From positions 16,454,651 to 16,518,650 of the forward strand of contig NC_056548.1 in assembly GCF_910596095.1 (NCBI RefSeq): a DNA stretch of 64,000 nt, written 5' to 3'. The DNA comes from Thunnus maccoyii (lineage: Eukaryota > Chordata > Actinopteri > Scombriformes > Scombridae). The position numbers were made by a program, and so were the translations under genes. Position 1 is the first letter of the stretch. Each line of letters starts with the position of its first letter. This document shows positions 50,912 through 63,387 of this stretch, in pieces. A model generated the notes under the pieces. It did no database searches and was not told the origin of the DNA. It saw only the letters and a program-made list of their open reading frames with translations.

Positions 50912-53900
50912 CTGCAAGAGCACACAAAAATATGCAGAATGAAGAAGGCACACAACCCCGGTACATGGCTGAGGTATTTTAGTTCAATTGTATGTTTTGT
51001 CTCAACACATCAGGTTTTCCTGCAGTGCTTTACAGTCGACTTGGGCCCAAAAATCCCCAAACAACTTCATTATTCATTCCTTATATTTTCATTAAGACAG
51101 GGCAATGTTGCTTACAGCATCCTACAACAACATCTGCTGGGAAAGATCAGTACTACAAGTACAAAGGGAAACATTTTGAAGAGTCATTGTGTGAGCAATG
51201 CAATGTTAAAACACACACAATAATTACAGCATACCTGTAAAAACGTCACAAACAGAAGCAGTGTATTTAGTCATATTTTGTTTCCGACAATACAGAGCAT
51301 TTAGATTGAGAGCAGAGAAGTGAAATGGTACCAAAGTGGTTTATGAAGTTTGAAAACATAATGTACATTTACACTTATTAATTTCATATTCACTATTAAC
51401 TTCTGTCCAAAGCAACATACAAATGAGGTACAATCCAAGCTATACTAGATCGAGGAGGAACCATCGAGAGTGACTCAGCATTCAGTTCCACGTTTCACCT
51501 GACACAAGCACTTGTAGGTGTTTGCAGTAACACATAAACACCAAGCAGAGAAATGAGAAAGCGAGCCTGAGAAGGATCGAGTATATCAAGTGAGAAAATA
51601 CTCTCAGAGGAGGTAGCTCTGTTTTCAAGCAATTTTTGTAGATAAAGAGCGATTCTGCTGACCAAATCGAGTTCAGCAACTCGTTCAACCATCGAGGGAG
51701 CAGGTAGATGGGTGCTGTGGTGGATGTTGTGATGTTGTTTTTCTACCCAAACGTGTCACCTTTAGAGCGCACTGTAACTTACATGAATCCTTGCTGACTA
51801 CAGTTGCTCTTCTCTCAGGAGAAAGAAACTACAAACTGTGAACACACTTGTCTTTGACTCTAAAAAAAAAAACACATTTTGCACTGCCTAACTAATTTAA
51901 TGTGAAAATCCCAACTGTTTTGTCACCTTGGAGTCAAAGTTCTCTTCGACATTCACTGCATGTCCCTCCGCCACCAAGATGTCTGCCACGCTGGTGTTTG
52001 TCGTCTCTGTGTTGATGAGCAGCTGCACACGCATCACACCGTGGAGGATGGAGTACAGCGACACGATAAGTGAGCGGCCTTTCACCAGCGTGATGAATCG
52101 GTCGCGGGCGCGGCTGCTCCACTGGTTCCCCAGGATGATGGACTGGGCTGACGGACGCATTCCAATAACTTGGAACTCCTGAGCCTGAGACCACCAGCAG
52201 AGTGTCCTTGTTACTATTCATTCAGTTTGGACAGAGAGCATAAGGATGCATTTGTTTACTTGAAAAATGCCTCTATTTATAGTATTACTACCTGGAAGGG
52301 GTGAGACAGGAGGTCAGAAGGAAGCTCCCTGAGGCTGCTGCAGGCAACAACTGCTGTGTTGCCAAAGTCCAAGAAGAACACCTGCAGAACAACAAGATAT
52401 ACTTTGCTCTGCTCATTATGTAACATCAACAACTGCTATTATACACTCCTGTTGAGAATGATTTTCCTATGTTCAACCCAACAGTGTCAGTGGTTGACAT
52501 GATCAGTGATGCTTTGAATATTGTAGTTTTCTACTTATTCTTTCTTTTTCCCTCTGCTTTTCTTTCAATACCTTAAGCTTTTGCTGTTGCACGTGTAGTG
52601 AAACACATGAAAGACGCTGTATTGAGCTACCACAAACACATTAATGGAATAAAACTGTGTAATCCATTCTTCCAACATGTCAGAATTCTGCAAGCATTGA
52701 AAGAATAAATATTAAGTAACTTGCCAATAAAATAAACATACAGTGATATGATTTTTAGAGTTGCAATGACTAGTTGATTAGTCAATTAATTGACCGACAG
52801 AAAATGAATTGACAACTATTTTGATAATGCAATAATCGTTTAGTCCGTTTTTAAACAAAAACGCCAAATATTTGCTTGTTTTATCCTCTAAAATGTGAGG
52901 ATTTGATGCTTTTCTGATATTTTATAGACAAAACGATCAATCAAGGAAATAATGGGCAGATTAATTGATAATGAAAATAATTGTTAGTTTCAGCCCTAAT
53001 AATTTTATAAACTGGCCTTTTATCACCAAGCAGGCCATTAAAAGTCTGTATTTGCTGGAACAAGGGTAGGAGCACTGGACAAAAGGCAATTTAAAATTTT
53101 AAATTAGTAATTTAGCTTGAATTATCTTCAATTTCTTTATCACACTACAAGTTGTAAGGAGTGTGAAAGCCATAATGTGCTGACAATGTTTCTCCTTTGG
53201 CATGATTAAATAAGAGAGGTGCTGCCAAAAAAAAAAAAAATCAGACAAGAGAGAAGTAAAGGAGATTGTTTTAAGTAATTAATGGGTGCCAGAGAATGGT
53301 GTGTATGAGTGATAGATACCTCGACTGTATTGCCACGCATGTGCAGGATCTTGGCGCGGTAGTACATACTCTGCTCATTGATCTCAGAGTAAGGAGCCAG
53401 ACACAACAGGTTGGGGTAGAGTGACACAGTTACAGGATGCAGCGTACGTATGTTAATCTCTGCTGTCAGATGGCGCTGCTTCTCCAAACTGGCTTCATCT
53501 GCCTGGAAGCCCCAGAAATGACCCACCTCCACCACCTGCAGAGATCAGAGATCATGAGAGGTTAATTTCTTTATAGACTTAGTCAAAACCCTAACAGCAG
53601 CTTAGATGTAGAGGACTGACCTCTGTGATGTTGACAACGAACAAGCGGCTGAGAGGAAGCTTGTCTGGGTCAATGGTGCTGCTCACCACTCCCACTGGGC
53701 AGACGGTCTGGCTCTGGAAGTCTACGTTCACCCTGCACATCAACATCACACAGAGAACTGGGTGTCATTGTGATGTGTGCTTTCACTTGCACTGAGCTCA
53801 AAATGGCAAACTGTATTTACTGCTGCTTTGACATTGTCTGTCATAACATTATTTTAATTATTTTACAGAGCTGCCTGGTAAGTTCCTTTGGTTAAAGGTT

Positions 53901-56900
53901 GAAGCATTAAAAAAGATGCCAAATAATCACCATGGAAAATGTATGACATTACTGAAATATGGCAATATTATGTAATATTTTTTAAATATTACTGTTAAAA
54001 GGAACACCCTGAGAATAGTCAGTGAGCTGCATTGTTGTTTCATAGCTAATAATGTGCCAGTGTTAACATATCTCCTGCCTACCAGAAGGAGGGAGGATAG
54101 CTGGTGCTGTCTCTGCCTAAAACTGCCCGTCTTTGAGTCCAAGTGATTGCTGTGCAAAGTCATGCAGAGTGCTAGGATGTCAGATTACATTAAGGCTCTG
54201 TGCAAGGGCACTGACCAACGCAGCCTGTGGTGCAGTGGGTCCCACTTTCCAAAAAGACGGTCTCAGCCATCAGAAGAGAGACAAAGCTGAACCTTTGTTC
54301 TTTGTTCCTTTTAATATAATATTCCTTATAATATAACATATTTGAATTCATGAAGCACCTGATTTCACTCACTCACATAGACAAGAAAATAGTTTTTTTC
54401 CATAATGTGTGAATAGAGCTGTACCGTGAGTATTTCAGGTGAGTTATGTTTCTATTCCCAGCACAGTTTTCTATTTGTTCAAGGGGGTAAACAGACAGCT
54501 CCATGGGAGGATTCTGCTGGGCCAGGAGGAGGGCAAGCGACACCTCAGGCAGCACCCCCGAGTCCTGGGATGTCCTGTAGAACTCCACATATGCTCTGAA
54601 CACGCACACACAGAGTCAGATCATGATGAAGTCTGTACATTTCAGTGTTCTACATAAAAAAGTCATCAGAGTAGATGCTGAGACATGATGTCAGATTTAG
54701 CCTTCAGTACCTGGAGCTTTCAAAGGAAATGGTTTTGACTTGTCCACACAGGCGGAAGAGAGACTGCAGCTGCTTGTAGTACAGAAAACTGTATGGAGGG
54801 AGGTTCCTCACCTGGACACAAAATATAGCCTGATGTTACACAAAATTCCAGCTTATTATATAGCAACACTAAATGGTCACACTTTATTTTATGGAATACT
54901 ATTAAGACGTACTTTGCATCAAAATCGACAAAAACTAGAAATATGTTCTTTATTAGACAGTAAACAAACAGTTAAAACCTAATTAGACACCATATACCTA
55001 AATTATGCTGTAATTAGAAACCACATAATGCTGTATTAGACCCAAAACATACTATACTTGGAGAGTATTTTACCAAATTATACTCTAGTCGAACCAAATA
55101 AGAGATCCTAATACACTGTTAGACACCATTTTACAAGATCAGTCTAATTAGAAATCAAATATAATGTCATATCAGATCAAAAATATGCTTCAGTTAGACA
55201 CTATTCTACTCTTAGTACCAAATTATGCTGTAATTAGACACCACATCTAATGCTACCAACACGGGCCTATCATTGCTTAATTAATTAGACAACACAGGCT
55301 GTAATTAGGTGAATTTAATGCCACATTGGGCATAGCCTTTATAATAGTGAGACCAAACACTGAGAGCTCAGAGGAAAATACATTTACATGACGTTTATTT
55401 AATAGTTTCACTTTCTTACAGGGTCATTTGTTGCTCATTAGAAGAAAACTCACTAAAGTCAAACCTCATCAGGTCACATCTAGTCGCTACTTCATACGTC
55501 CCTTATAGCCTGGATGTTCACTGGAGTCCTGTGGAGTTTGTAGGTGGTAAACCTAATACATGCTTCCTCAACGCTCTACTTACATACTAGTTAAGACATC
55601 AGACCCATGTCAGTATCCGACCCCAGTAACATTAGGCTATGGAAGCTGCCAGACATTGCATCTTTATTTCCCACTGTTAGACCCTTAATAGACTTTCTTA
55701 GAGGTAATTTGCAACACATTACAACAGCACTGTACCGTACACTAAAGTGAAATCACATATCTGCTACTTGAGACACTGTAGTCTAGTAACAAATGCTGCA
55801 GGCTACTTAGACATCAGACTGTTTAATGCTGTGTCACTATCTAACCCCAGTAACAGAGACTTAAGACTTTTTTAGAGGGTAATTTGTGACACTTTACAAC
55901 AGAACTGTAAAGTAAAGTGAAATCACATATTTGCTTTATGTTTTAAAATGGTCCAACCAAGTATCAATTAACAATATGAAATGTTCTGCCTGCTCTAAAG
56001 ATTTCACAACTGTGGGTCATACCATCACTGTTGTTCTGGGGTTGAAGCCACTCAGCTCTCTGGAGGCCAGGTCTTCATCCATTTCCCCCTGAACAAAGTA
56101 GTTGGGGTAGTAGGCACCAGCGATAACCACCTAAGACAAGGAGAAGTTCAAACAACTGTTTGCTATGGGTGTGTATATAAAACTTGGACTTGGGAGATCA
56201 TGATGTACATCCCACCATCCATGTCTTGACCAGACTCATACGCAACACTGACTAACTTGTAGAATGAACTTCTGTTTGTGTATGCTGGTATAATCCGAGG
56301 GTTGAGCGTTATCCGGCACATGCATGTTGAACTGGTGCACACGTCTCTTCAGGTCCTCATACAGCTCTGCAACCTGGACAATGAGGAAGGCTGAACTACA
56401 ATATTCTACTGGCAGCTTAATTTCAAAATATTAGCTCATTGAGAGTGGAGAGTATTTTTTACATATGAAAAACAGAACTGTGCAGCCACAAGCTATAATC
56501 AACAGTAGCATTCAATTTTAGCAAACATTTAATTTTAAACTTAGTCGATAATAACTTTTACCTGACTTAATCACATCTGACTTTGTTTACACTTGTCAAT
56601 GAACTTCTTTATAAACTGTTTAAATCTTGCCATTAAACTTTAAATGAAAAAAACATAGGAAAGTTTTTAGCTTGGCCGCACAGCTGCTACTGAAAAATGA
56701 CACTGGCTTATACAGATGACATATTCCCAGTCTGTACCAACTTCAGTAAAGCCTCTGAAAAACACCAAAACTGGGGGAAAAAACTCAACAAAATCAATTT
56801 CCACTCCAAGTAACATGGCTATACACTGTAGGATTAATGCCTATCATTGATTTAAAGACTAGGATGGGTGATGACAAAGACTTCCTGTAAAATGGCGGCA

Positions 56901-59900
56901 TGATTGTGACCCAGCTCCTTACCTCTCTGATCCTCTTGATCTGAATGAAGTTCTCTTTTCCCCAGTCCAGCTCGTCCTAACAGGAGAGAGCAGCAAAGGC
57001 AAAGAAACATTAGACTTCATGGAAAAATACAGAAGAGGACAGGGTGCTGGACTATTTATGATGCTCAAATCAAATGTTTTAATATTTTAAATTTTAACAT
57101 AGGCAGGGAGACAATTATCCTCAACTTATTAGCGATTAAATAAACCATCTAAATAGGGAAAACACTCATTACATCTACTACTCCTTTGCAACTGCTCTGT
57201 AAGCTATAGGACTGTGCCATAGGTCGTTCACACAGTACTATATTAATTCATTACCAAGGAGACAGATCAATCGTGTATATATTTCATAACCAATCTTGAA
57301 AAAAAATTTGGATGAATAACTGCAGTGTTCAGTGGTGGATTTGTAAAACAGCAGGAGAAATTAGTTATTTTCTACCTGTAAATAATATGATCAGCACATT
57401 TTTATGTATTTGTCTTTACAGTGAGTTCATTTTTGGTTGTTTGTTTTGTTCACCTTCGGATGTCTGAGGTGTCCTTTCTTTTTGGAGGAGTGCCATGCCT
57501 AACAGTAAGAGACAACAGGGAAGTGATGTCAGCCATTAGGCAAATATGTAAATACCTCAAACAGCACCTTGCCATTGAATTGGCATCAAACACATTACCT
57601 TGAAGACGTTGACAAACGCTATGGAATCACTTGGAGTGCCACGAGCAAAGGCCAACTTGCTCCTGGAATTTCAAATAATTCATTACGTAGAAAAAAAACT
57701 GTGATGGCATTACAAAGGTAAGTGAATGAACTCTGTGGGATTACACAACAACATGATGTCCCAAATACCACTTTGTTGGGACACAAAAATTATCTATAAT
57801 GACAGCACGAGAGTCTGAAGCGGAGCAGCTGTTGAATGTGACTCACCTTTGGCCGGCAAGCTGCTGCATGGATGGTATGGCAAAGAAACTCTTCAGAGAG
57901 TGCGAGGCAGCTGAGGATAGGAGCAGTTGTTATTGGAATTTGTGCAAACAAGCGGGCACAAAAATATGTTACATGCATACAAACATATTTCCAAAAGTGC
58001 AGTCATGATATATCGATGGCTGAAGAGCAAAACCTCCTATCTGAAAAATGCACTTTTTTGAGAAAACTTGTTTAAACAAAACTTGTTTTCTTGCAGAATG
58101 CTATTTGTAAAGGATACCCAATACATAATACACTGTTTTTGGACTATATTACTATATTATGTGGTATTGTTTACGGTATGTTTGTATGGTTATTATGGTA
58201 TTGTTAACACATAATGTAGTAATATAATCCAAAAAGAGTGTATTATGTATTGGGTATTCTTAACAAATAGCATTCAGCAAGAAAACAACAGGTTTTTTTT
58301 TGTTTTCTCAAAAAAGAGAGCTCTTCGGCCATCGAAGCTATGCCTCTATGATTGTGAACACTCATATGCATAACTGCAGCAAATATCAGTAGGATGATGA
58401 CAGACTGACCTATGATAAGACACTCATCCAGACAGCCAAAGATGTAGCCCAGGACAATCATCTTCCCTAGGTACAGGTCCACAGGCAAGTGGGCCAGCAC
58501 TCGGCCCAGGAACGTCAGCTCACCATCCTCATTCTGGCCCCTACCATCACTTTTCGAAGATAGGGCACCCATCTACAGAATAAAATATCCAGCTAGTGTC
58601 AAGTCAACAGATTCTTCACAAGTTAAAAGGTGTCTAACCAAAGTGTTGAATGCATTTCCTTCCTCATAAAGCATTTGCAAAGGCAATTTTTAAAATATCT
58701 TAAATCCTGCATTGTTTAAATTCATGTTTACTAGTTTGCAGTCTTCTTCCCTGCCTTTTCTGGCACATTGCTGTGTTTCTTGGTGAATTACAGCCACCAG
58801 TAGGTCACTGAAGTATTGTGAAACCATTGGCAGGACAGTAGAATGCATCACCCACGTACACGCTCGCTCATGTTTGTCCCTGTGCGATTTTCAACCTTTC
58901 ATCTAATTTTCATCTTCCCAAATATCTTGCTTGCAGAGGTCAATCTACATATGTTCTTGATATTGTGAATATACTTTATCATTTCAGTAGAGATAATAAA
59001 AAGGACAGTGTAGAGGCCGATTGAAAACGAAGGGGGAGAGAGGAGTATGACATGCTACAAAGCCTCCCGGCATAAGCCTTGGGGTTCATGTGTTTGGTTG
59101 TGTGTGTCCGTGTGTCTGTCTGCAGCTAGTCTCACACACTACTGGACCCATCAGCCTAATATTTTTTGTGCAAATTTATAACTATATGCTCAAGGACCTC
59201 TCGTGGTTGCAGTGATTCACAACTGTTGAAATTTATAATGAGTTTTCCGCCGTCACTGACTGCTGACTCCTCACTAGGGCTGAATAATTAATTGAATGTT
59301 TATCGAAATCAGAATATGTCCTACTGCAATTTTCAAATCACAGGAGGTGCAATGTTATCATGTTAAGTTACCGCCGATGCAAACCCAACATTTCCTGCTT
59401 CTGCTTTCCTGCTTTATATTAAAAGCTTTTAAATTACCAAATAACGGGAGACATTTATTGTGAAGAATTTACAGGAAATTAAATGTGTTCCTCACCAAAT
59501 TAGCAGCGCTTCATTAGTCGACACAACAAGATATGGAGAAATTTGGAGCTATTTGTTCAGTGGATCAGTTAGAAATTATGCAGGGAGGAAGAAGACACAG
59601 TGATGATGACGTCTGATGAAGAGCTGCAGACAACCACCATCTGCTGTGTGTGCAGCAGATGACCATATAAAGAAATCAGTTACGAGGTGATGTCAGCTTG
59701 GGCTGAACATAGAAAAAAAAACATTGGAACTCAAGCATTCAGAGCAGTCTGATTAAATATTGCCATGCTGTAGAAATGTCCTGGCCTCCACATCATATTC
59801 TATAGACTTAAGAAAATATCTTTGTTTGATAAAGATCCCTGAAAAATCACACCATTATCATCGTAATGTTTTTCAATTAAATGAGAATAATGATGTGAAA

Positions 59901-62900
59901 ATTATCATTCCCGCTAATATCACAAATCATATCGCAATTGCAGTCAAAATAATCATAATTAGATATTTTTTCAAAATTGTTCAGCCCTACTCCTCATTCC
60001 TCTTAACCAGCTGGTAGGGGCCGGAAGTGATCAACAACCACAGCAAAAGGCATTTCCGGCAATTGGCTATGCTAAAAACAAGGCTGTTGCAGGCCACATT
60101 TTTGCCTTTGTCATGGCTCAAAAACGACATCCACAGAAAAGTTTGGTCTCATCTTGAACCAGAGCATCTGCAGATTAATTCTATACCCAATATAATATGA
60201 TCCATTAAAGTTAGGTACAATATGAGATGAATAAATCCCCATTTTTGTTAGCTTTACCGCCATCTTGACTAAGGGAACTGGGAGGGACAACTGAGTGAGA
60301 TTCAACTCTTCTTTGTTTGGGAAGGGAGGAGGTGGTAGGGAGGGTTTTTATTTTGTGTAGCATGTTACAACAAAATGGTCTAAATAAATAACAAAATTAT
60401 CTAAACAAATAAGAATGTTTAAATTGAGAAGTCTGAACTTGTTGTCCCATTTATTGTTACCTTATTAAGTTTATACAGTTAGGAGAACCCAGGAGGACAC
60501 TCAGTTACAGTACCATTATACTATTCAATGCATTTTAAAGAAAACTGAGACTGTACATGCCCCCAGACACACCTAGCAGAGATCTGCACTCTACTGAGTG
60601 CACTCCACTAGTTATATAATAAAATGTTTATATTTGTCAGTGATAGAAAGAAACCAAAAACAAACACTTCTCCCACTTTCCCTTCCCACACAAACACACA
60701 ATGACACAACTCTGCCCTATATAACTCTCACCTAACAGACTTGACAATAGTAACCATCGCTGACTCAAAGCTCCAGTCGGAGAACTCAAGGTCTAATGCT
60801 CTGTGACAGAACTGGGTGGTCAGCTGCCCGCCCAAATAAATAATAGTCATCATTACAGCCATGCCTTCATACCTACTTGAGTAGACATTAATTGCTCTCT
60901 CAGGGGAGAATCATCAATCTGCACCATTTTTGTACTGACCTCTTTGAGCTGGAGCACAGTCCGCACTATGTCACTGAGGTTGGGGGGTGAGAGAGCTGTG
61001 GAGAGGAGCGAACGGGGATCTCCCATGTCCAGAAGCTTCACCTTTAGCATGATGGTGGCCAGGGGGGCGAGCTGAGAGGAGGGGATAACACAACATAGTG
61101 TGATCGTCAGATGAATGCTTAAAACAGTGTTAAATAATCTCCGGCCAGTGGCACATACCAGCATCTCAGGGATCATGTAGTCTGGGATTTCATTCCTCCA
61201 GAACTCTTTGGTAACAAGACGATAACAGTAGCCCTTCGACACTCGACCTGCCCTTCCTGATTGAGAGAGCAAAAAAACATGAGGACGGACGTGAACAGAT
61301 ACTTACACTTTAGAGGTCAAGTTCTGTGCTGTAGTTGTTGTACCTCTGCGCTGGTTGCAGTTGGTCTTGGATGCCCAGGTGAGACGCAGAGACTGATAAT
61401 TGGTATCTTGGTCACAGACCAAGTGGCGCGCCAGGCAGAAGTCGATCACTGGGTGACAATAAAAGAAGCATCAATACAATTATGATTTTTTTAAAAACAT
61501 AATCACCCTAGCTAACATTAAAGCTGTAATCCTCCAGATTTCATCCTGGTTGATTTAATGTCATCTGTGGTTATCATGGTAACAGCAAGTGCAGTTTAAT
61601 ACTACAGCAAACATTCCTTGAGCATCTACTTAAGTCAGAGATACAACAGAAGAACTCACCATATTTGACGTCTGGAACAGTCACCGAACTCTCTGCGATG
61701 TTGGTGGAAAGGATGACCTGTGAAGATGAGGAGAACATGAGTACAGCAGGTACTGACAACACATGTGAGGCAAAAATAAAATAAATGGTTCTTACCTTCC
61801 TGTATCCAGGGACAGGGAACAGAAACACACCATTCTGCTCCTCCAGAGTCACGGTGGAGTGGAGAGGATAAACCTGCAATCTAAGAGGTAAATATAAACA
61901 TTCATCACAAGTACTACGTAATGTAGGTTAAACACTTGGCTCAAAGAAAATAAAGCCAGCAAAACAGACAAAAGAGATTAAGCATTAGGTCCCATGTCCA
62001 ACAGAAACCTCAAAATTAGGTATCTAAATCAATCATCTTACACTTTGTACTCTGGTCATTTTCAATGCCAAACTCTTAGCACATTCTAGAAAACAACAGT
62101 GGTCTTTCCTTCCAAAATAAAAAACAGCTACTTCTGTGCAGAAAGATTAAATGAAGAGGTTAACTCAAAGCTCACCTTTTGTGGACCAGCTTGGCCAAGG
62201 CCTCCTGCATGTAGCTTATCTCATGTAAACCAGGGAGAAAAACCAGCACACTTCCTCTCTCTGCCAACGTCCTGCCACCTTCTTTCTCTGCTTTGCTGCT
62301 CACACACAAACGCACATTTCAACACATGATTGACAGGCGGGGGACAACAATGTGTCTCCCCTTGCAGTTAAGTGTGCTAAGACACCAAGAATTCACCTGG
62401 AATCTTTTCCTTCCATCTCATCAAAGCTCTGAATGAGACTGATGGCAAGATTGTAAATCTCAACAGAGATATGAGGGTCATCTGAATTAGGCAACTCAAC
62501 CTGGTAAAGAAAAACATTAAATACACACAAACACTTTGGCTACACAATATAGAGAACAGCAGCATCAGCAGACATTTACCATGTCCTTACCCTGCATGGG
62601 AACAGGTTGTGGAGATCATCCAGATAAAACTCCTCAATGGCATAAGGTGCCCCCTCCACTTCAAACACATATGCCGGGTTCATCTTTCCACGGACTGGAG
62701 TGCCGAAGTACTCAGCAAACTGTCTGCAGTTAATGGTGGCTGACATGAGGATGATCTGAGAAAACACAGCTTCTATGAGCGAGAGTTCAACTAATGCCAA
62801 AAGAGGGCAGAAGAGGGATGTTAACGTTGATCTTGCGATTACCTTGACATAACGAGAGTTTGAATGAAGAAGTTTCCTCAAAACCAGCAGGAGAAAGTCC

Positions 62901-63387
62901 ATCTCCTCAGTGCGCTCATGAACCTTTGGCAAAGGCAGAATCGATAAATGGCCAAAAAGCCAAGAATCACTGATTAGATATTAGGATTAAATGATGAAAC
63001 TGTGCCCCTGCAGCAGCATAAATATAGATGAAAACAGAGGAAAACCAAATAATAATTACAACTAAATAAAATGTCATAAAAAAAAGTGAAGGAACTGTAT
63101 TTTTACCATTTACTCATAAATGGATAAGAATATTTTTGATTCAGCATGAAATATTCTAATTTGGCCTACTAAAAAAACAGAAACTCAAAATTTCCCTTAT
63201 AAAAGTCAAGCTAACAGAGAAATGAACATTTACATTAGAAATGATCTGTCTCATGTTTATGCACCTCATCTAGAAAAATATGGGAGTACTCCGTGAGGCA
63301 CTTGGCTGAAACCAGTTTTTGAAGCAGCACTCCTGTAGTCATGTAGATTAGTCGAGTGTGTTCAGTAGCCATCTTCTCCAGACCAAC
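47016..63387 (-). CDS. tdrd9: tudor domain containing 9, ATP-dependent RNA helicase (3' part, partial)
   Basis: TDRD9 (Spindle-E in flies) is a germline helicase of the piRNA pathway that helps silence transposons in perinuclear granules. Thirty-one coding exons in the window give 1168 codons and a stop; human TDRD9 is about 1380 residues. Seen in order: helicase motifs TGVLL, DEVH, SAT and QRRGRAGR; the HA2-type winged-helix region; a Tudor domain; and a conserved C-terminal region with GLGWNSQTQEGILPEHDIEL. The motif I exon lies off the right edge, so the first residue in view is VGLEKMATEH, after motif Ib. All splice sites are GT-AG except the exon at 50911-50744, which ends at GC. The stop is at 47018-47016. 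It is tail-to-tail with rtn1. Confidence 0.96.
47548..48552. mobile_element. MITE-like element with TTAAAGGGGACCT end
   Basis: The left end TTAAAGGGGACCTGTTAT and the right end, GAAATCAGCATAATAACTC, resemble the two ends of a common fish element (terminal repeats like AAAGGGGACCTATTATGC, from memory); the right end here is degraded. A TA run lies at 47586-47617. Its middle (about 47725-48296) is homologous, in reverse complement, to part of another element at 59352-59757. It sits in a tdrd9 intron and has no coding capacity. Confidence 0.6.
51927..53732 (-). CDS. tdrd9: tdrd9 Tudor domain exons
   Basis: Exons are 53732-53621, 53535-53320, 52381-52292 and 52184-51927. The Tudor core is LLCLAPYSEINEQSMYYRAK, then RGNTVE, then VFFLDFGN, falling at about residues 720-780 of the 1168 in view. 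The aromatic positions (YY in MYYRAK, and F in LDFGN) and the FGN turn fit an extended Tudor domain that binds dimethyl-arginine on PIWI proteins. The following MRPSAQSIILGNQWSS is the staphylococcal-nuclease-like flank. Confidence 0.94.
52757..52998. mobile_element. short MITE-like element (GTTGCAATGACTAGTTGATTA end)
   Basis: The left end GAGTTGCAATGACTAGTTGA and the right end AATTGTTAGTTTCAGCCCT are imperfect inverted repeats. The interior has the ATTA/AATT-rich composition of the element at 34380-34676, to which it appears related. It is in a tdrd9 intron and non-coding. Confidence 0.55.
54425..58572 (-). CDS. tdrd9: tdrd9 HA2, OB-fold and linker exons
   Basis: Exons are 58572-58410, 57910-57847, 57662-57599, 57498-57454, 56976-56923, 56373-56257, 56130-56023, 54811-54711 and 54595-54425. 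The first continues ELTFLGRVLAHLPVD and VLGYIFGCLDECLII, the ratchet-type HA2 region of DEAH helicases. The following exons are small, but join exactly to family sequence (SHSLKSFFAIPSMQQ; DELDWGKENFIQIKRIRE; FILQVVIAGAYYPNYF). The last two encode an RRM-like stretch, VRNLPPYSFLYYKQLQSLF. A 2.4-kb intron before the first exon carries a hAT-like element; a 264-bp inverted repeat lies in the intron after it. Confidence 0.94.
54950..55945. repeat. diverged tandem repeats in a tdrd9 intron
   Basis: From 54950 to 55310 the phrase TTAGACACCA or a near variant recurs about eight times, and a 33-base segment at 55000 recurs at 55220 (AAATTATGCTGTAATTAG). From 55590 to 55945 a unit of about 200 bases is present twice; both copies carry GACATCAGAC, CCCCAGTAAC, TTAGAGG-TAATTTG, TACAACAG and AAAGTGAAATCACATAT in that order. 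The origin is unknown. Confidence 0.6.
58053..58316. repeat. 264-bp near-perfect inverted repeat (fold-back)
   Basis: Arms of about 110 bases, 58053-58163 and 58208-58316, are near-perfect reverse complements (for example ATACCCAATACATAATAC opposite GTATTATGTATTGGGTAT), with a 44-base loop. It lies in the tdrd9 intron between exons 57910-57847 and 58572-58410, so the transcript would contain a long hairpin. It may be a fold-back transposon or MITE; no flanking duplication was established. Confidence 0.8.
59275..59989. mobile_element. hAT-like non-autonomous element
   Basis: The ends TAGGGCTGAA and TTCAGCCCTA are perfect 10-base inverted repeats that extend imperfectly further inward (AATAATT / AATTG). 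They are flanked by 8-base direct repeats, CTCCTCAC at 59267-59274 and CTCCTCAT at 59990-59997 (7 of 8 identical), the length typical of hAT elements. The 715-bp interior has no transposase; its short open frames lack any recognisable protein. It lies in a tdrd9 intron. Confidence 0.75.
59352..59757. repeat. internal module shared with the 47.5-kb element
   Basis: Read in reverse complement, this segment matches 47725-48296, including ACTGCTCTGAA, TTTCTTTATATGGTCATCTG, CTAACTGATC, TAATTTGGTGAGGAACAC and GGAAATGTTGGGTT in the same order, with one extra block of about 150 bases at 47830-47995 in the other copy. Confidence 0.75.
60940..63387 (-). CDS. tdrd9: tdrd9 helicase core exons (motifs II to VI)
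   Basis: Exons are 63387-63265, 62923-62843, 62755-62591, 62500-62397, 62295-62176, 61880-61796, 61717-61660, 61448-61344, 61256-61159 and 61071-60940. The DEVH box is split between the first two (DE at the end, VHERTEEMD next). Motif III is SAT in IILMSATINC, motif IV lies near VLVFLPGLHEI, motif V is TNIAESSVTVPDV and motif VI QRRGRAGRVS. The order and spacing match DEAH/RHA helicases. The acceptor at 62295 is a tandem GAG-CAG site, so a one-Ser insertion is possible. The last exon ends in an HA2-like stretch (LLDMGDPRSLLSTALSPP). Confidence 0.95.

Noticed and set aside
50669..51223. 184-codon plus-strand open frame
   Set aside because: Antisense shadow of a tdrd9 exon continuing into intron.
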